Notes: generated by a model from the sequence alone, not told the origin. A DNA stretch of 64,000 nucleotides from Pseudomonas sp. BBP2017 (GCF_003024385.1 NZ_PVZN01000011.1:104801-168800); one strand, 5' to 3'; counted from the stretch's first letter, positions 17,649-28,193 are shown. A program made the numbers and translations.

Positions 17649-17879
17649 GGTGCTCCTGGTTGATGGAGCTACCACTCGCTCGTCGCCAAACGAGAATGGG
17701 TGGTAGCTGTACGCGGGTTGGCGAACCGGATCAACGCAGGAAACCCCGGCAGGGCCTAAGCCCTCCCGCGCACAGCCACCATAAAAGAGGCGCAGACGTC
17801 CAGGACGCCAGCCATCGTTCAGGGGTATGTCTGCATATATTTGCCGGGTCGCCAAACCCGATCACCGAAGATTCAGTGA
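17649..17879 (-). promoter_or_regulatory. Candidate structured mRNA leader of the DUF3077-type gene
   Basis: The spacer upstream of the small gene contains at least five hairpins. Coordinates are plus strand. An outer stem 17655-17664/17730-17740 includes part of the AGGAGC ribosome-binding site. A long hairpin at 17667-17708 has 9-bp arms AGCTACCAC/GTGGTAGCT and a CTCGT/ACGAG tip. Another lies at 17845-17860 with stem CGGGT/ACCCG. Smaller ones lie at 17716-17727, 17751-17764 and 17862-17879. The 17679-17694 and 17845-17860 hairpins have different stems but the same six-base loop, complementary to TTGGCG at 17718-17723. Confidence 0.55.
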
Positions 17880-17896
17880 CCGAGCGAGCCTAGTGT

Positions 17897-17952
17897 TAAG
17901 ACCTTCCCCGGGCAAGCTACTGAGGCCGACAGATTGCGTAGGATAGGTCTTA
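17897..17952. repeat. Inverted repeat of unknown role
   Basis: TAAGACCT (17897-17904) and AGGTCTTA (17945-17952) are perfect 8-bp arms around a 40-base loop containing CCCCGGG. It lies upstream of the folded leader in a 460-base gene-free stretch (17649-18108) whose remaining contents are a REP element and a terminator-like hairpin. Confidence 0.4.
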
Positions 17953-17990
17953 GGACCCGGCGTTGGCTAGTCAGTGGAATCTGATTTGCT

Positions 17991-18018
17991 CGGTGGGAGC
18001 GGGCTTGCCCCGCGATGA
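17991..18018 (+). repeat. REP element (single)
   Basis: CGGTGGGAGCGGGCTTGCCC followed by CGCGATGA: the Pseudomonas REP core, here a single unpaired copy. Confidence 0.85.
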
Positions 18019-18040
18019 GGCCCTCGGATTTGTGGGCATA

Positions 18041-18070
18041 TCCATTGGCAGCGCCACCACCGCCAATGGA
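18041..18070 (-). terminator. Hairpin downstream of the PepSY gene
   Basis: TCCATTGGC (18041-18049) and GCCAATGGA (18062-18070) are perfect 9-bp arms with a 12-base loop, 39 bases past the PepSY stop on its strand. No long T-run follows, so efficiency is unclear. Confidence 0.5.
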
Positions 18071-18108
18071 TAAACGCAAAGAACTAAACGCCCCCCAAAA
18101 AACCTGAA

Positions 18109-19572
18109 CTACTTACGTAATCGCCGCCATCCCAACACCACACCACTGACGCTGAGAATCAGTCCTCCAACACTGAATGCGATCATCCAGATATCCCAAA
18201 CCGGCCGCCGCTGCAGCAACGGCAACCAGTCCCAGCTATGCAACAAGGCAAACAACCAGCGTGATACCCGCTTGGGTTGATCAAGCACGCCAAGCACCTC
18301 CCCGGTGTACAGATCCAGATGCAACCAGGTCTGTTGCGGATCATCAAAGCGCACCCGCAACACCGGTAACCGCTTTTCCAGATGCCCGAGCATGCTCTGC
18401 TCAGCCCGGGCGTAATAGTAAAAGTCGTAGGTATCGAGTAGCTCACTGTGCATCTGCCCCTGCGGCACAATCGTCTGCGCAGCGCGCTCCAGCACTTCTC
18501 TCGGCAGGCGGTCGAGCACCTGCCCGTCGACCATCGACAGCACTCGGGTACGACCACCGCCGTCATGACCGATCAGGTAACCCAAGCCACCGACCAGACG
18601 CCATTCCAGCTCCCGCGTCACCAATCCTTCATCGGCAAAACGTGAAAGCGCCTGGGCCGCGGAAACCGGAAAGGCTTGGGCCTGCAACGGCCCACCTTGG
18701 TACGCCGATGTGTCCAGTGGCGCTGAACTACTGAAAATCCGCCATGGATTCATCGACATCAATCCACTGAAGATCCAGGTGATCGCCAGTATGCCGAACA
18801 GCAAACCACCGATGTGGTGCCAGCGGGCAAACCCCCGATAGGGCGAACGCGAGCCGCTGCGGTAGGGTTTGCTGATGCGCCAGCGCAGCACACCGATCAC
18901 CGCTCCAAGCACCGCCATGACAGTGGCAGTCAGGGACAGGTAGATCACCAGATTGCTCCACCACCCATCCACGCCGATGCCTCGCAACGGGTACAACCAG
19001 TGCAGCCAGGCGCCGACCAGGTTCCAGCCACGCTCCAGGGCGCAGGCATCGCGGACCACTTCGCCGGTTTGCCCGGAGATATACAACAGAGTGCCGTCGA
19101 CATCGGCAAGCTGTACCCGCTGCAAGGGCCGGTCGGCATCCAGCGCGCGGGAATGGCTCCAGAGGTCTTCCTGTACCGGGCCCTGATAAAGCGGTGTCGC
19201 CAATGGATCGTACTGGCGAGCGGCGGCCAGGGCCTGTTCGCGGTCGGTGAAGCCCACGCGCTGGCCGGTGCGCGCATCCACTGCGACATTGCTGCGGCCC
19301 GGATAGCTGAACAGGTAGCGCGGCTCACCGGCTACGGTGCTCAGACGAATGCTCGCAGGGGAGCGCTGTGGATCGGCTGCAGCCAGTGCGATGCTCAGGT
19401 CGACGCAGCAGTCCTGTAGGCTGAGCACCGGCAGATGAGTCAGGTGCTCTCGCGGTGTCAGCTTGGGGTAGCCGATGTAGAGCATGACCACGCCCGAGAA
19501 AAACCACAGGGCCATGAACAGGCACAGGCCGATGCCTAGCCAGCGGTGCCACAGGTACAGGTAACGTTTCAT
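18109..19572 (-). CDS. PepSY-associated inner-membrane protein (ferric/metal reductase-like)
   Basis: The 487-residue protein of the PepSY-TM family starts MKRYLYLWHRWLGIGL with a first helix, has PepSY periplasmic segments (PASIRLSTVAGEPRYLFSYP, VDARTGQRVGF, LDLYTGEVLGVLD) and further helices near residues 200, 265 and the C terminus, with conserved helix histidines (HRWLG, ARWHHIGGL). In siderophore and copper clusters such proteins are proposed to reduce or release the metal. It lies 10 bases after a TonB-dependent receptor gene on the same strand. ATG 19572 matches the family start. Confidence 0.87.
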   Translation of the reverse strand: MKRYLYLWHRWLGIGLCLFMALWFFSGVVMLYIGYPKLTPREHLTHLPVLSLQDCCVDLSIALAAADPQRSPASIRLSTVAGEPRYLFSYPGRSNVAVDARTGQRVGFTDREQALAAARQYDPLATPLYQGPVQEDLWSHSRALDADRPLQRVQLADVDGTLLYISGQTGEVVRDACALERGWNLVGAWLHWLYPLRGIGVDGWWSNLVIYLSLTATVMAVLGAVIGVLRWRISKPYRSGSRSPYRGFARWHHIGGLLFGILAITWIFSGLMSMNPWRIFSSSAPLDTSAYQGGPLQAQAFPVSAAQALSRFADEGLVTRELEWRLVGGLGYLIGHDGGGRTRVLSMVDGQVLDRLPREVLERAAQTIVPQGQMHSELLDTYDFYYYARAEQSMLGHLEKRLPVLRVRFDDPQQTWLHLDLYTGEVLGVLDQPKRVSRWLFALLHSWDWLPLLQRRPVWDIWMIAFSVGGLILSVSGVVLGWRRLRK

Positions 19573-19582
19573 CGTCGGCGTC

Positions 19583-21751
19583 CTAGAAGCGGGTCTGCAC
19601 GGCCAGCTCCAGGGTCCGCGGCGCACCGAGGTAGAGCATGCTCGAACTGGTCCAGCGCGCGTACACCTCGTCAGTCAGGTTGCGTACCCGGGCGGTGATA
19701 TGTGTGTCTTCATCGACCTTGTAGCCAACGAAGGCGCCGAAGATTGTGTAAGCCGGTGCATAACGGGTGTTGGCCGCATCGGCATACACCGATGACACGT
19801 AGCGGCTGTCGGCACCTACCTGCCAGCTGGGGGCGATGTCGTAGGTCAGCCACAGGTTGGCGACCCGCTCGGGGATGTTGGTCGGGGTATTGCCCTTGCG
19901 CGAGACGCTGGTACCGCCGACGTTTTCATTGAACTCATCGTACTGAGCGTCGACGTAGGCGAAGTTACCCTCGGCCAGTAGTTGCGGGGTGACGCGCAGG
20001 GAGGCGGCCAGTTCGATGCCGCGTGATGATTGCTTGCCCACCGGCTGGGTGACGCCTGGGTTGGCCGGGTCGGCAGTAGCCAGGTCCTTGCGCACGATGT
20101 GGTAGGCGGCAACGGTGGCGGCGCCGCGGCCTTCGAGGAAGCTGAACTTGCTGCCCACTTCGATCTGTTTGCCGGTGCTCAGGTCAAAGTCGCGCACCTG
20201 GGCGAAAGTTGCGGTGGTGAGGATGCCGGCGGGCGGGTCGGCAGCGGTGCTGTACTGCACGTAGACGTTGGCCGCTGGGGTCAGTTCGTAGACCAGGCCG
20301 ACGCGTCCGGTGGTAGGTTCGTAGATGCGCTTGAAGTCGCGCGGGTTGTTGGCATCGGCAGTGCGGTAGTTGTGCACCTGAAGGTCGATGTGGTCATGGC
20401 GCAAGCCGGTCAGCAGCGACAGGCGATCAGTCAGCTGCAAGCGGTTTTCAAGGAATGCGGCCCAGGTGTCGACGGTGTTCTGGCGGTTCTTCTGGTAGCC
20501 CGGGACCATGCCTTTGAGGTCGTAGAAATGACCGGGCTCGAAGTGCGCCGGATCGACGCTGTCGAACACCCCGCTGACCGAGCGCGGATAGTTCGTCTGC
20601 ACGTTGTGGCTGTAGTCCACGCCGCTCGACCACTGGCTGTTGATGCCCAGCAACTGGCCTTGGTGCAGCAGTTCGATACGGTTGCCGTTGAGCTCCTGGT
20701 CATGGCGCTGCAACAGCGCGTTGGAGCGTTTGACCTGGCTGTTGTCGGCGTTGTAGGCGTAGGTCTCGAGGTTGCGGAAGTTTCGCTCGGTGTTGTAGTG
20801 GTAGAGGGTGTTGCGCAGCGAGGTGTCGTCGTTGAAACGGTACTCGGTGATCGAGCGCAGCCAGCGCACGCGTTGCTCGTAGCGGCCGTCTTCGACGTTG
20901 TAGTTTTCGAAACGGCGGCTCTCGTCGACCTTCATTTCGCCACCCAGCGGGTTGAGTACCGGGCTGCCCCAGTAGGGGCTGTCGACGCTCTCGTTCTGGT
21001 ACTCCAGGGCGAGGGTGTGGGACAGCTGGTCGTTGATGTCGGTCAGCAGCGAGAAGGCCACACTCCAGGCATCGCGCTCCTCACGGTCAACGTAACCATT
21101 GCTGTGGGTATGGCTGAAGTCCAGGCGGGCATAGTTGCGGATGCCGTCAGCGTCGTTGAGGGCATGGTTGAAACCGAACGAGGTTTCGCTGCTGTCGTAG
21201 GAACCGTACTTGATGCGGCCTTCGTTGAAGCTCTCGTCACGGCTGGCCAGCTTGGTGATGTAGTTGATCGAGCCACCCACGGCACCGGCGCCGAACAGAA
21301 AGCTCGAAGGCCCGCCGATGGCTTCGACGCGGTCATAGATCCAGCTGTCCACCGGACGCGCGGCAATGGAGTCGTACTGCACGCTGATGCCGTTGAACAG
21401 TTGGGTGATCTGCGCCCCCGAAAAGCCGCGGTAGGCTACCGATCCTGCCGAGCCGGGTGGCGAGGCGGCGGTCATGCCCGGCACGCCGGCGAGCATGTCC
21501 TGGGTGGTCTGGGCGCCGCGTTGTTCGATCTGCTGGCGGTTGATGATGCTCACCGATGCTGGCGTTTCACGAGGGGTCAGACTCAGGCGTGAGCCAGTCT
21601 GGGAAGGGGTGTCGAGCAGCACGCCATCCTCGGTTTCTGCGCGACCGTCGATGTGCACATCGGGCAGGGTCAACGGCGCATCGGCCGAGGCATTGAAAGA
21701 CAGCGCGCACAGCAGCGCCGCGCAACCGGAAAAGCGATGGGAGTGAGACAT
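19583..21751 (-). CDS. TonB-dependent siderophore-type outer membrane receptor
   Basis: A 722-residue receptor: signal peptide (CAALLCALSFNASA), plug domain (RETPASVSIINRQQIEQRGA, VEAIGGPSSFLFGAGAVGGS) and a 22-strand barrel that ends in the usual aromatic residue (LELAVQTRF). It imports a metal chelate with TonB energy. Sandwiched between a PepSY protein and a DUF2946 protein, it more likely serves copper or iron complexes than a sugar or vitamin. ATG 21751 gives a proper signal peptide. Confidence 0.92.
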   Translation of the reverse strand: MSHSHRFSGCAALLCALSFNASADAPLTLPDVHIDGRAETEDGVLLDTPSQTGSRLSLTPRETPASVSIINRQQIEQRGAQTTQDMLAGVPGMTAASPPGSAGSVAYRGFSGAQITQLFNGISVQYDSIAARPVDSWIYDRVEAIGGPSSFLFGAGAVGGSINYITKLASRDESFNEGRIKYGSYDSSETSFGFNHALNDADGIRNYARLDFSHTHSNGYVDREERDAWSVAFSLLTDINDQLSHTLALEYQNESVDSPYWGSPVLNPLGGEMKVDESRRFENYNVEDGRYEQRVRWLRSITEYRFNDDTSLRNTLYHYNTERNFRNLETYAYNADNSQVKRSNALLQRHDQELNGNRIELLHQGQLLGINSQWSSGVDYSHNVQTNYPRSVSGVFDSVDPAHFEPGHFYDLKGMVPGYQKNRQNTVDTWAAFLENRLQLTDRLSLLTGLRHDHIDLQVHNYRTADANNPRDFKRIYEPTTGRVGLVYELTPAANVYVQYSTAADPPAGILTTATFAQVRDFDLSTGKQIEVGSKFSFLEGRGAATVAAYHIVRKDLATADPANPGVTQPVGKQSSRGIELAASLRVTPQLLAEGNFAYVDAQYDEFNENVGGTSVSRKGNTPTNIPERVANLWLTYDIAPSWQVGADSRYVSSVYADAANTRYAPAYTIFGAFVGYKVDEDTHITARVRNLTDEVYARWTSSSMLYLGAPRTLELAVQTRF

Positions 21752-21850
21752 GAATTGCACTCTGGAAATTGAGCCAGCGGCCAGCGGCGCCTGTCAGACA
21801 GGCGCAGCGAAAAGGCCGGTTACCGGCAGCCGCGCGGGCTGCCGCAGGGA

Positions 21851-22237
21851 TCAAGCCAGAAGCGGTGAGGCGCGAGGGTTGGCGGCGGGCCAGCAATAGC
21901 GCGGTGGCGCTTTGCTGCGCAGTTCGCGGTGATAGCGTCGGGTGCGGGCGGCGGCCAGCAACCAGCCGATGACCAGCGCCAGGCCCAGGCAAACCACCGC
22001 TGCGGCGCACACCGGACAGGTTTGCATGCTGTCCCAGCCAGACACCGACTGGTCGCTGAAATCACTTTTCAGGGTCGGCCCTGCGCTGCCCATGGCCGAA
22101 CAATAGGCGCCGCCGATCCCGTTGAGTTGCAGGCCCACCATTTGCCCGTGACCGATACCGCAGGCGAACAGATTGAACAGGACGCAGAAGTACAGAGTCC
22201 AGGCAATCAGCGGGCGGTTGGCAGGGGAGGCGTTCAT
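21851..22237 (-). CDS. DUF2946 small membrane protein
   Basis: At 128 residues this matches the DUF2946 pattern: an N-terminal helix (IAWTLYFCVLFNLFACGIGH), a variable periplasmic loop, the conserved CPVC pair (MQTCPVCAAAV) and a second helix (LGLALVIGWLLAAA) with a basic tail. Such proteins are commonly found next to copper chaperones and TonB receptors. It is first in the DUF2946-TonB receptor-PepSY run. Function is not established. Confidence 0.75.
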   Translation of the reverse strand: MNASPANRPLIAWTLYFCVLFNLFACGIGHGQMVGLQLNGIGGAYCSAMGSAGPTLKSDFSDQSVSGWDSMQTCPVCAAAVVCLGLALVIGWLLAAARTRRYHRELRSKAPPRYCWPAANPRASPLLA

Positions 22238-22392
22238 GGGCGCGACTTTATCACCGATGTCAGGGCGCTAGAAAGTCGAATCAAGCCATCGGCGCGCAGG
22301 CGCCAGTTATCATTCAGGTGGTTGTCGACATCCAGTTCCTGACTGACGTCGTCCAGGCCATCCTGAACCACAGGCTCTGTCGATTTGCCAGG

Positions 22393-22406
22393 GAGCGGAT
22401 GAATCC
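22393..22406. terminator. Short hairpin after sbp
   Basis: GCGGAT-GA-ATCCGC just past the sulfate-binding protein gene, within CCGTGGGGGCGG-type REP-like sequence. It could end the sbp transcript; no T-run is seen. The 186-base spacer 22238-22423 otherwise holds no gene I can support. Confidence 0.35.
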
Positions 22407-22423
22407 GCCCCCACGGGCAAGTG

Positions 22424-23425
22424 TTACTGGCCGGTATAGATCTGGTCGAACACGCCACCGTCGTTGAAGTGGGTCTTCTGCACGCTGCGCCAGTCACCGA
22501 AGGTCTTCTCCACCGAGAGGAAATCGACTTTCGGGAAACGGTCGGTGTATTTGGCCAGCACTGCCGGATCACGTGGGCGCAGGTAGTTGTTGGCAGCGAT
22601 TTCCTGGGCCTCTGGCGACCACAGATACTTCAGGTACTCCTCGGCGGTTGCGCGGCTGCCTTTTTTGTCCACAACCTTGTCGACCACGCTCACCGGTGGT
22701 TCCGCTTCGGCGGAGACGCTCGGGTAGATCACTTCGAACTGATCGCGGCCGAACTCGCGGGCGATCATCTCCGCTTCGTTCTCGAAGGTCACCAGCACGT
22801 CGCCGATCTGGTTGGTCATGAAGGTGGTGGTCGCGGCACGGCCACCGGTATCGAGCACCGGCGCCTGTTTGAACAGTTTGCCGACAAAATCCTTGGCCTT
22901 GTTCTCGTCACCGCCTTTCTTCAGGACATAGCCCCAGGCCGAGAGGTAGGTGTAGCGACCGTTACCGGAGGTTTTCGGGTTTGGGACGATGACCTGGACG
23001 CCGTCTTTGAGCAGATCAGGCCAGTCTTTGAGGGCCTTGGGGTTGCCCTTGCGGACGATGAATACGGTAGCCGAGGTGAACGGTGCGCTGTTGTTCGGCA
23101 GGCGGGTGACCCAATTGTCCGGTACCAGTTTGCCGTTGTCGGCCAGGGCATTGATGTCGGTGGCCATGTTCATGGTGATGACATCTGCCGGCAGACCATC
23201 GATCACCGAGCGCGCTTGCTTGCTCGAACCGCCGAAGGACATCTGTACGGTGATTTTCTCTTTGTGCTCGGCTTCCCAGTGCTTCTGGAAGGCGGCGTTG
23301 TAGTCCTTGTAGAAGTCGCGCATCACGTCATAGGAGACGTTCAGCAACGGCGCTGGTGCGGCGTGGACCAGGGAGCCCAGGGCGAGGCCGGCGGCCAGAA
23401 GCGAGGCACTAAAGCGTTTTTTCAC
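22424..23425 (-). CDS. sbp: Sulfate ABC transporter periplasmic binding protein
   Basis: This 333-residue binding protein has a signal peptide (KKRFSASLLAAGLALGSLVHA, cleaved before APAP) and the sulfate/thiosulfate-binding family signatures: LLNVSYDVMRDFYKDYNAAF, SFGGSSKQARSVIDGLPADV and IVPNPKTSGNGRY. The start is GTG 23425, with AAGGAATG upstream; the longer in-frame reading would spoil the signal peptide. Related Pseudomonas genes respond to sulfur starvation; no CysB site was identified here. No permease genes are adjacent. Confidence 0.92.
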   Translation of the reverse strand: MKKRFSASLLAAGLALGSLVHAAPAPLLNVSYDVMRDFYKDYNAAFQKHWEAEHKEKITVQMSFGGSSKQARSVIDGLPADVITMNMATDINALADNGKLVPDNWVTRLPNNSAPFTSATVFIVRKGNPKALKDWPDLLKDGVQVIVPNPKTSGNGRYTYLSAWGYVLKKGGDENKAKDFVGKLFKQAPVLDTGGRAATTTFMTNQIGDVLVTFENEAEMIAREFGRDQFEVIYPSVSAEAEPPVSVVDKVVDKKGSRATAEEYLKYLWSPEAQEIAANNYLRPRDPAVLAKYTDRFPKVDFLSVEKTFGDWRSVQKTHFNDGGVFDQIYTGQ

Positions 23426-23518
23426 TGCGCATTCCTTGTTCGAATTGGCGTTAAAGGCATTATGCCAGCGACTATAGCGGCTCAAGCTTAGGCGCAAAAA
23501 GATTAAAAAGTACTTTGC

Positions 23519-24343
23519 TTATTCCGTTTTCTTGAACAACGCATTACCACAACGCGAGCAGAACGCGGCACCGTGCTCGTGGTTGTTTTTCCGGCATACC
23601 GGGCAGTCATGTTGCAGTTGCTCGCCGCGCATGGCATTGGCCAGCTCCGCGGTGAAGATTCCGGTGGGCACGGCAATGATCGAGTAACCGGTGATCATCA
23701 CCAATGAGGAAATCACCTGGCCCAGTGGCGTCTTGGGCACGATATCGCCAAAGCCGACCGTGGTCAGGGTGACGATTGCCCAGTAGATCCCTTTGGGAAT
23801 GCTGGTAAAACCATGTTCCGGTCCTTCGACTACGTACATCAGGGTGCCAAACACCGTCACCAGGGTCGAGACACTGAGCAAAAACACAATGATTTTCTGC
23901 TTGCTGCCGCGCAGTGCCGAGAGCAGGTAATGCGCTTGTTTGAGATAGGGGCTGAGCTTGAGCACGCGGAAGATGCGCAGCATGCGGATCACCCGGATGA
24001 TCAGCAGGTACTGCGCGTCGCTGTAGTACAAGGCGATGATTCCCGGCACGATCGCCAGCAGGTCGACCAGACCGTAGAAGCTGAAAGCGTAGCGTAAGGG
24101 CTTGGGCGAGCAGTACAGGCGAATCAGGTACTCGACCAGAAAGATGGCGGTGAACCCCCACTCGATCCCGGCCAGCAGTCCGGCGTAGTTCTGGTGCACT
24201 TCATCGATGCTGTCCAGCACCACGGTGATCAGGCTGGCGAGGATGATCAGCAGCAGGATGCTGTCAAAGCGTCGGCCAGCGACGGTGTCGGTTTGAAAAA
24301 CGATGACGTAGAGCCGCGCACGCCAGCTCAAAGGGGTATCCAT
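23519..24343 (-). CDS. Voltage-gated-type potassium channel with C-terminal zinc ribbon
   Basis: A 274-residue six-helix ion channel. An S4-like segment with spaced arginines (RVIRMLRIFRVLKLSPYLK) and the selectivity filter TVGFGD in TLTTVGFGDIVPKTP identify a K+-selective pore. The C terminus is cytoplasmic and carries two CXXC pairs (CPVCRKN, FCSRCGN) spaced like a zinc ribbon, which is unusual and could link gating to metal or redox state. ATG 24343 has GGAG eight bases upstream. Confidence 0.9.
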   Translation of the reverse strand: MDTPLSWRARLYVIVFQTDTVAGRRFDSILLLIILASLITVVLDSIDEVHQNYAGLLAGIEWGFTAIFLVEYLIRLYCSPKPLRYAFSFYGLVDLLAIVPGIIALYYSDAQYLLIIRVIRMLRIFRVLKLSPYLKQAHYLLSALRGSKQKIIVFLLSVSTLVTVFGTLMYVVEGPEHGFTSIPKGIYWAIVTLTTVGFGDIVPKTPLGQVISSLVMITGYSIIAVPTGIFTAELANAMRGEQLQHDCPVCRKNNHEHGAAFCSRCGNALFKKTE

Positions 24344-24387
24344 GCTCAGCTCCATTTCACGATGGAGCTGAGCCTAGGGGCAGTGCC

Positions 24388-25275
24388 TCAGCTATGCAAG
24401 CGGCTGGCTCGGCGGGCAGGTGGCTGGCGCATCAGGCGCTGGCCGATCAGCACCAGCCAGCAGGCGAAGATGAACGGCGCCGTCAGGCCGGGTACCGGCA
24501 GTTGTGCAACCAGCGGTTGCAGGATGATTGCCAGGATCATTGCCAGCAACGGCAGCCAGGGCTGTTTACGGGTCTGGCTGAAGGCTAGGGCGGCGAGTGC
24601 GGCGTTGAAGCCGTACAGGCCGGCGTACGCGGCATTGGCTTCGCCGCCAAGCAGTGCGAAGCTACCGCCCAGCGCCGCGCCGAGCAATGCCCAGGCCGCG
24701 GCATAGCGGTTGGCGATCAGCAGGCCGATGGCGATCAACAGACCGGCAAGCGGGTTGTTCAGCAGGAAGATCTGACCCAGCCCGCACGCCAGGGCATAGA
24801 GCGCATTGGGCTCGATCGGGCTGGTGCTGCTGGCGCCGGGTTCGCTGACTATCAGCACGGCCCAGCCGATCAATACGAATGGAGCGGTATATGCCGGGAG
24901 CAGCAGGTTGGAGCTGGCGCGTTTGAGCCACTGGTGTACGAGCATGCTGCTCAGGCCGCCGGCAGCAATGATCAGCGGCGGCAGAATCGCCGACCAGGGC
25001 AGGGCATAGCTGAGCAGCAGGCCGATCAGCACGCCGTTGTAACTGTATAGGCCAGCCTGGCGGTCCGTGCGATTGTAGCCACGGCGTTGGGCGGTGAGCA
25101 GGCCGGCAAGGGCACCGAGCAAGGCACCGCCGACCAGGTCGGGAGCGGTCAGGGTGATGGCCAGCAGGCACAACAGCCCGCACAGCGGATTGCGCTGCAG
25201 CAGGACCTGGCTGAAGCCATTGAGCAAGGCCGTGGCCCAGTCGGGGCACGGGTTGACGAAATTCTTGGTGTACAT
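24388..25275 (-). CDS. Urea transporter (UT family)
   Basis: The 295-residue membrane protein has two homologous halves typical of UT/Yut urea channels: LLQRNPLCGLLCLLAITL and YSYNGVLIGLLLSY in the first, FLLNNPLAGLLIAIGLLIAN and GLYGFNAALAALAF in the second. The paired NP-L-G and L-GFN/SYNG motifs are characteristic. AllA and other steps of purine breakdown release urea, and the purine cluster begins next door, so a link is plausible but not shown. No urease gene lies in this window. Confidence 0.87.
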   Translation of the reverse strand: MYTKNFVNPCPDWATALLNGFSQVLLQRNPLCGLLCLLAITLTAPDLVGGALLGALAGLLTAQRRGYNRTDRQAGLYSYNGVLIGLLLSYALPWSAILPPLIIAAGGLSSMLVHQWLKRASSNLLLPAYTAPFVLIGWAVLIVSEPGASSTSPIEPNALYALACGLGQIFLLNNPLAGLLIAIGLLIANRYAAAWALLGAALGGSFALLGGEANAAYAGLYGFNAALAALAFSQTRKQPWLPLLAMILAIILQPLVAQLPVPGLTAPFIFACWLVLIGQRLMRQPPARRASRLHS

Positions 25276-25352
25276 GGGGGCAGTCTGGGTTGCTGTGGAG
25301 TGGGGTGGCCTCTATTGGGCCGGGTTTTCCCACGTGGGTTTTGTATTGTGCC

Positions 25353-25406
25353 TATCGCGGGGCAAGCCCGCTCCTACAGGGTGGGAGCGGGCTTGCCCCG
25401 CGATGG
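25353..25406. repeat. REP pair (inverted)
   Basis: Two REP units head to head: ATCGCGGGGCAAGCCCGCTC and GAGCGGGCTTGCCCCGCGAT, separated by a few bases, between the urea transporter and pyk genes. It can fold into one long cruciform and may act as the pyk transcript terminator. Confidence 0.9.
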
Positions 25407-25414
25407 CTTTTACA

Positions 25415-26826
<1,412 letters not shown>

Positions 26827-26830
<4 letters not shown>

Positions 26831-28101
26831 GGTTTGGCACTCTCAAGGATCAGAATGGCGCGAAAATCGTTGACGTTGGTCCGCGTCGGCTCGGTGACGA
26901 TCAAGGCATCGAGCGCGGCGAAGTAGCCATAGCCATTGTTGTTGTCCAGTTCGTCGCTGGCCGACAGCCCCAGGGCTGCAGCACGGGCGTAGCTGTCCGG
27001 GGTCATCAGCGCGCCGGCATTGTCTTCCGAGCCGTCGATGCCGTCGGTGTCGCCAGCCAGGGCGTAGACCCCGGGCAAGCCCTTGAGGCTCTCGGTCAGG
27101 CTCAGGAGGAATTCGGCATTGCGTCCGCCACGGCCATTGCCGCGCACGGTCACGGTGGTCTCGCCGCCAGAAAGAATCACGCAGGGCGGCGACAGCGGTT
27201 GGCCGTGCAGGACGACCTGTCGGGCGATGCCAGCGTGAACCTTGGCCACTTCCCGCGATTCGCCTTCCAGGTCGCCGAGAATCAGCGGGCTGAAGCCAGC
27301 CTGGCGGGCTTTGACCGCCGCCGCTTCCAGCGACTGCTGAGGGCGGGCGATCAGTTGGAAGTGACTGCGCGCCAGCGCCGGATCGTCGGCCTTGACGGTC
27401 TCGGACGCCGGGTTGTTTAGCCAGGCGGTGACTGCAGCCGGGGCTTCGATGTTGTAGCGCTTGAGGATCGCCAGCGCTTCAGCCGAGGTGCTCGGGTCGG
27501 CCACGGTAGGGCCAGAGGCGATCACCGTAGCCAGGTCGCCCGGCACATCGGAAATTGCATAGGTGTAAACGGTGGCTGGCCAGCAGGCCTTGGCCAGTCG
27601 GCCGCCCTTGATCGCCGAGAGGTGCTTGCGCACACAGTTCATCTCGCCGATGGTGGCACCGGACTTGAGCAGGGCCTTGTTGATCTGTTGCTTGTCGGCC
27701 AGGGTCAGGCCTTCGGCGGGCAAGGCCAGCAAGGCAGAGCCGCCGCCGGAAAGCAGGAAGATCACGCGATCGTCTTCGTTCAGATCGCTGACCATCTCCA
27801 GCACGCGTTTGGCCACGGCCAGGCCGGCGGCATCGGGGACCGGGTGGGCGGCTTCGACCACTTCGATTTTCGAGCAGTTGGCGCCGTGACCGTAGCGGGT
27901 CACCACAAGGCCGGAAACCGGGCCCTGCCAGTTGCGCTCAACCACTTCGGCCATGGCGGCTGCGGCCTTGCCGGCGCCGATGACAATGACGCGACCGCTG
28001 CGGTCGCTGGGCAGGTGTGCTTCAAGCACCTGGCGAGGGTGCGCGGCATCGATAGCCGTGGCGAACAGCTCGCGCAGAAAGTGTTGCGGATCGACCGACA
28101 T
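26827..28101 (-). CDS. ttuD: Glycerate 2-kinase / hydroxypyruvate reductase-family protein TtuD (MOFRL)
   Basis: The 424-residue protein has a DUF4147 N-terminal domain (VIVIGAGKAAAAMAEVVE, FLLSGGGSALLALPAEG) and a C-terminal MOFRL domain (GGRNAEFLLSLTE, AGDTDGIDGSEDNAGA). TtuD was once described as hydroxypyruvate reductase, but the MOFRL family phosphorylates D-glycerate at C2 or C3. Here it would make 2-phosphoglycerate from the GlxR product. TTGGAGCC precedes ATG 28101. Confidence 0.93.
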
Positions 28102-28138
28102 GGCAGGCTCCAATCTTATTGTTCTGCAGAATCGAAAA

Positions 28139-28178
28139 CGCCCCCGGGCCTGCCTCCGTGCAGGCTGACCCAGGGGCG
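28139..28178 (-). terminator. Strong hairpin between glxR and ttuD
   Basis: On the gene strand, GCGCCCCTGGGTCAGCCTGC folds with GCAGGCCCGGGGGCG, followed by TTTTCG. It should end or reduce transcription after glxR, giving lower or separately controlled ttuD-pyk expression. Confidence 0.7.
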
Positions 28179-28193
28179 CTGTTGCCTGGGTTG

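Noticed and set aside
20030..21592. 520-codon plus-strand frame across the TonB receptor gene
   Set aside because: Antisense shadow of a clear receptor gene; composition is low-complexity Val/Ala/Gly.
22234..22376. Possible short minus-strand gene ending in an ATGA overlap with the DUF2946 start
   Set aside because: The 45 or so residues (with NDNWRLRADGLIRLSSAL) look protein-like, but there is no ribosome-binding site, start is only a GTG, and the frame upstream runs antisense-like through sbp. Could be a gene remnant; not supportable.
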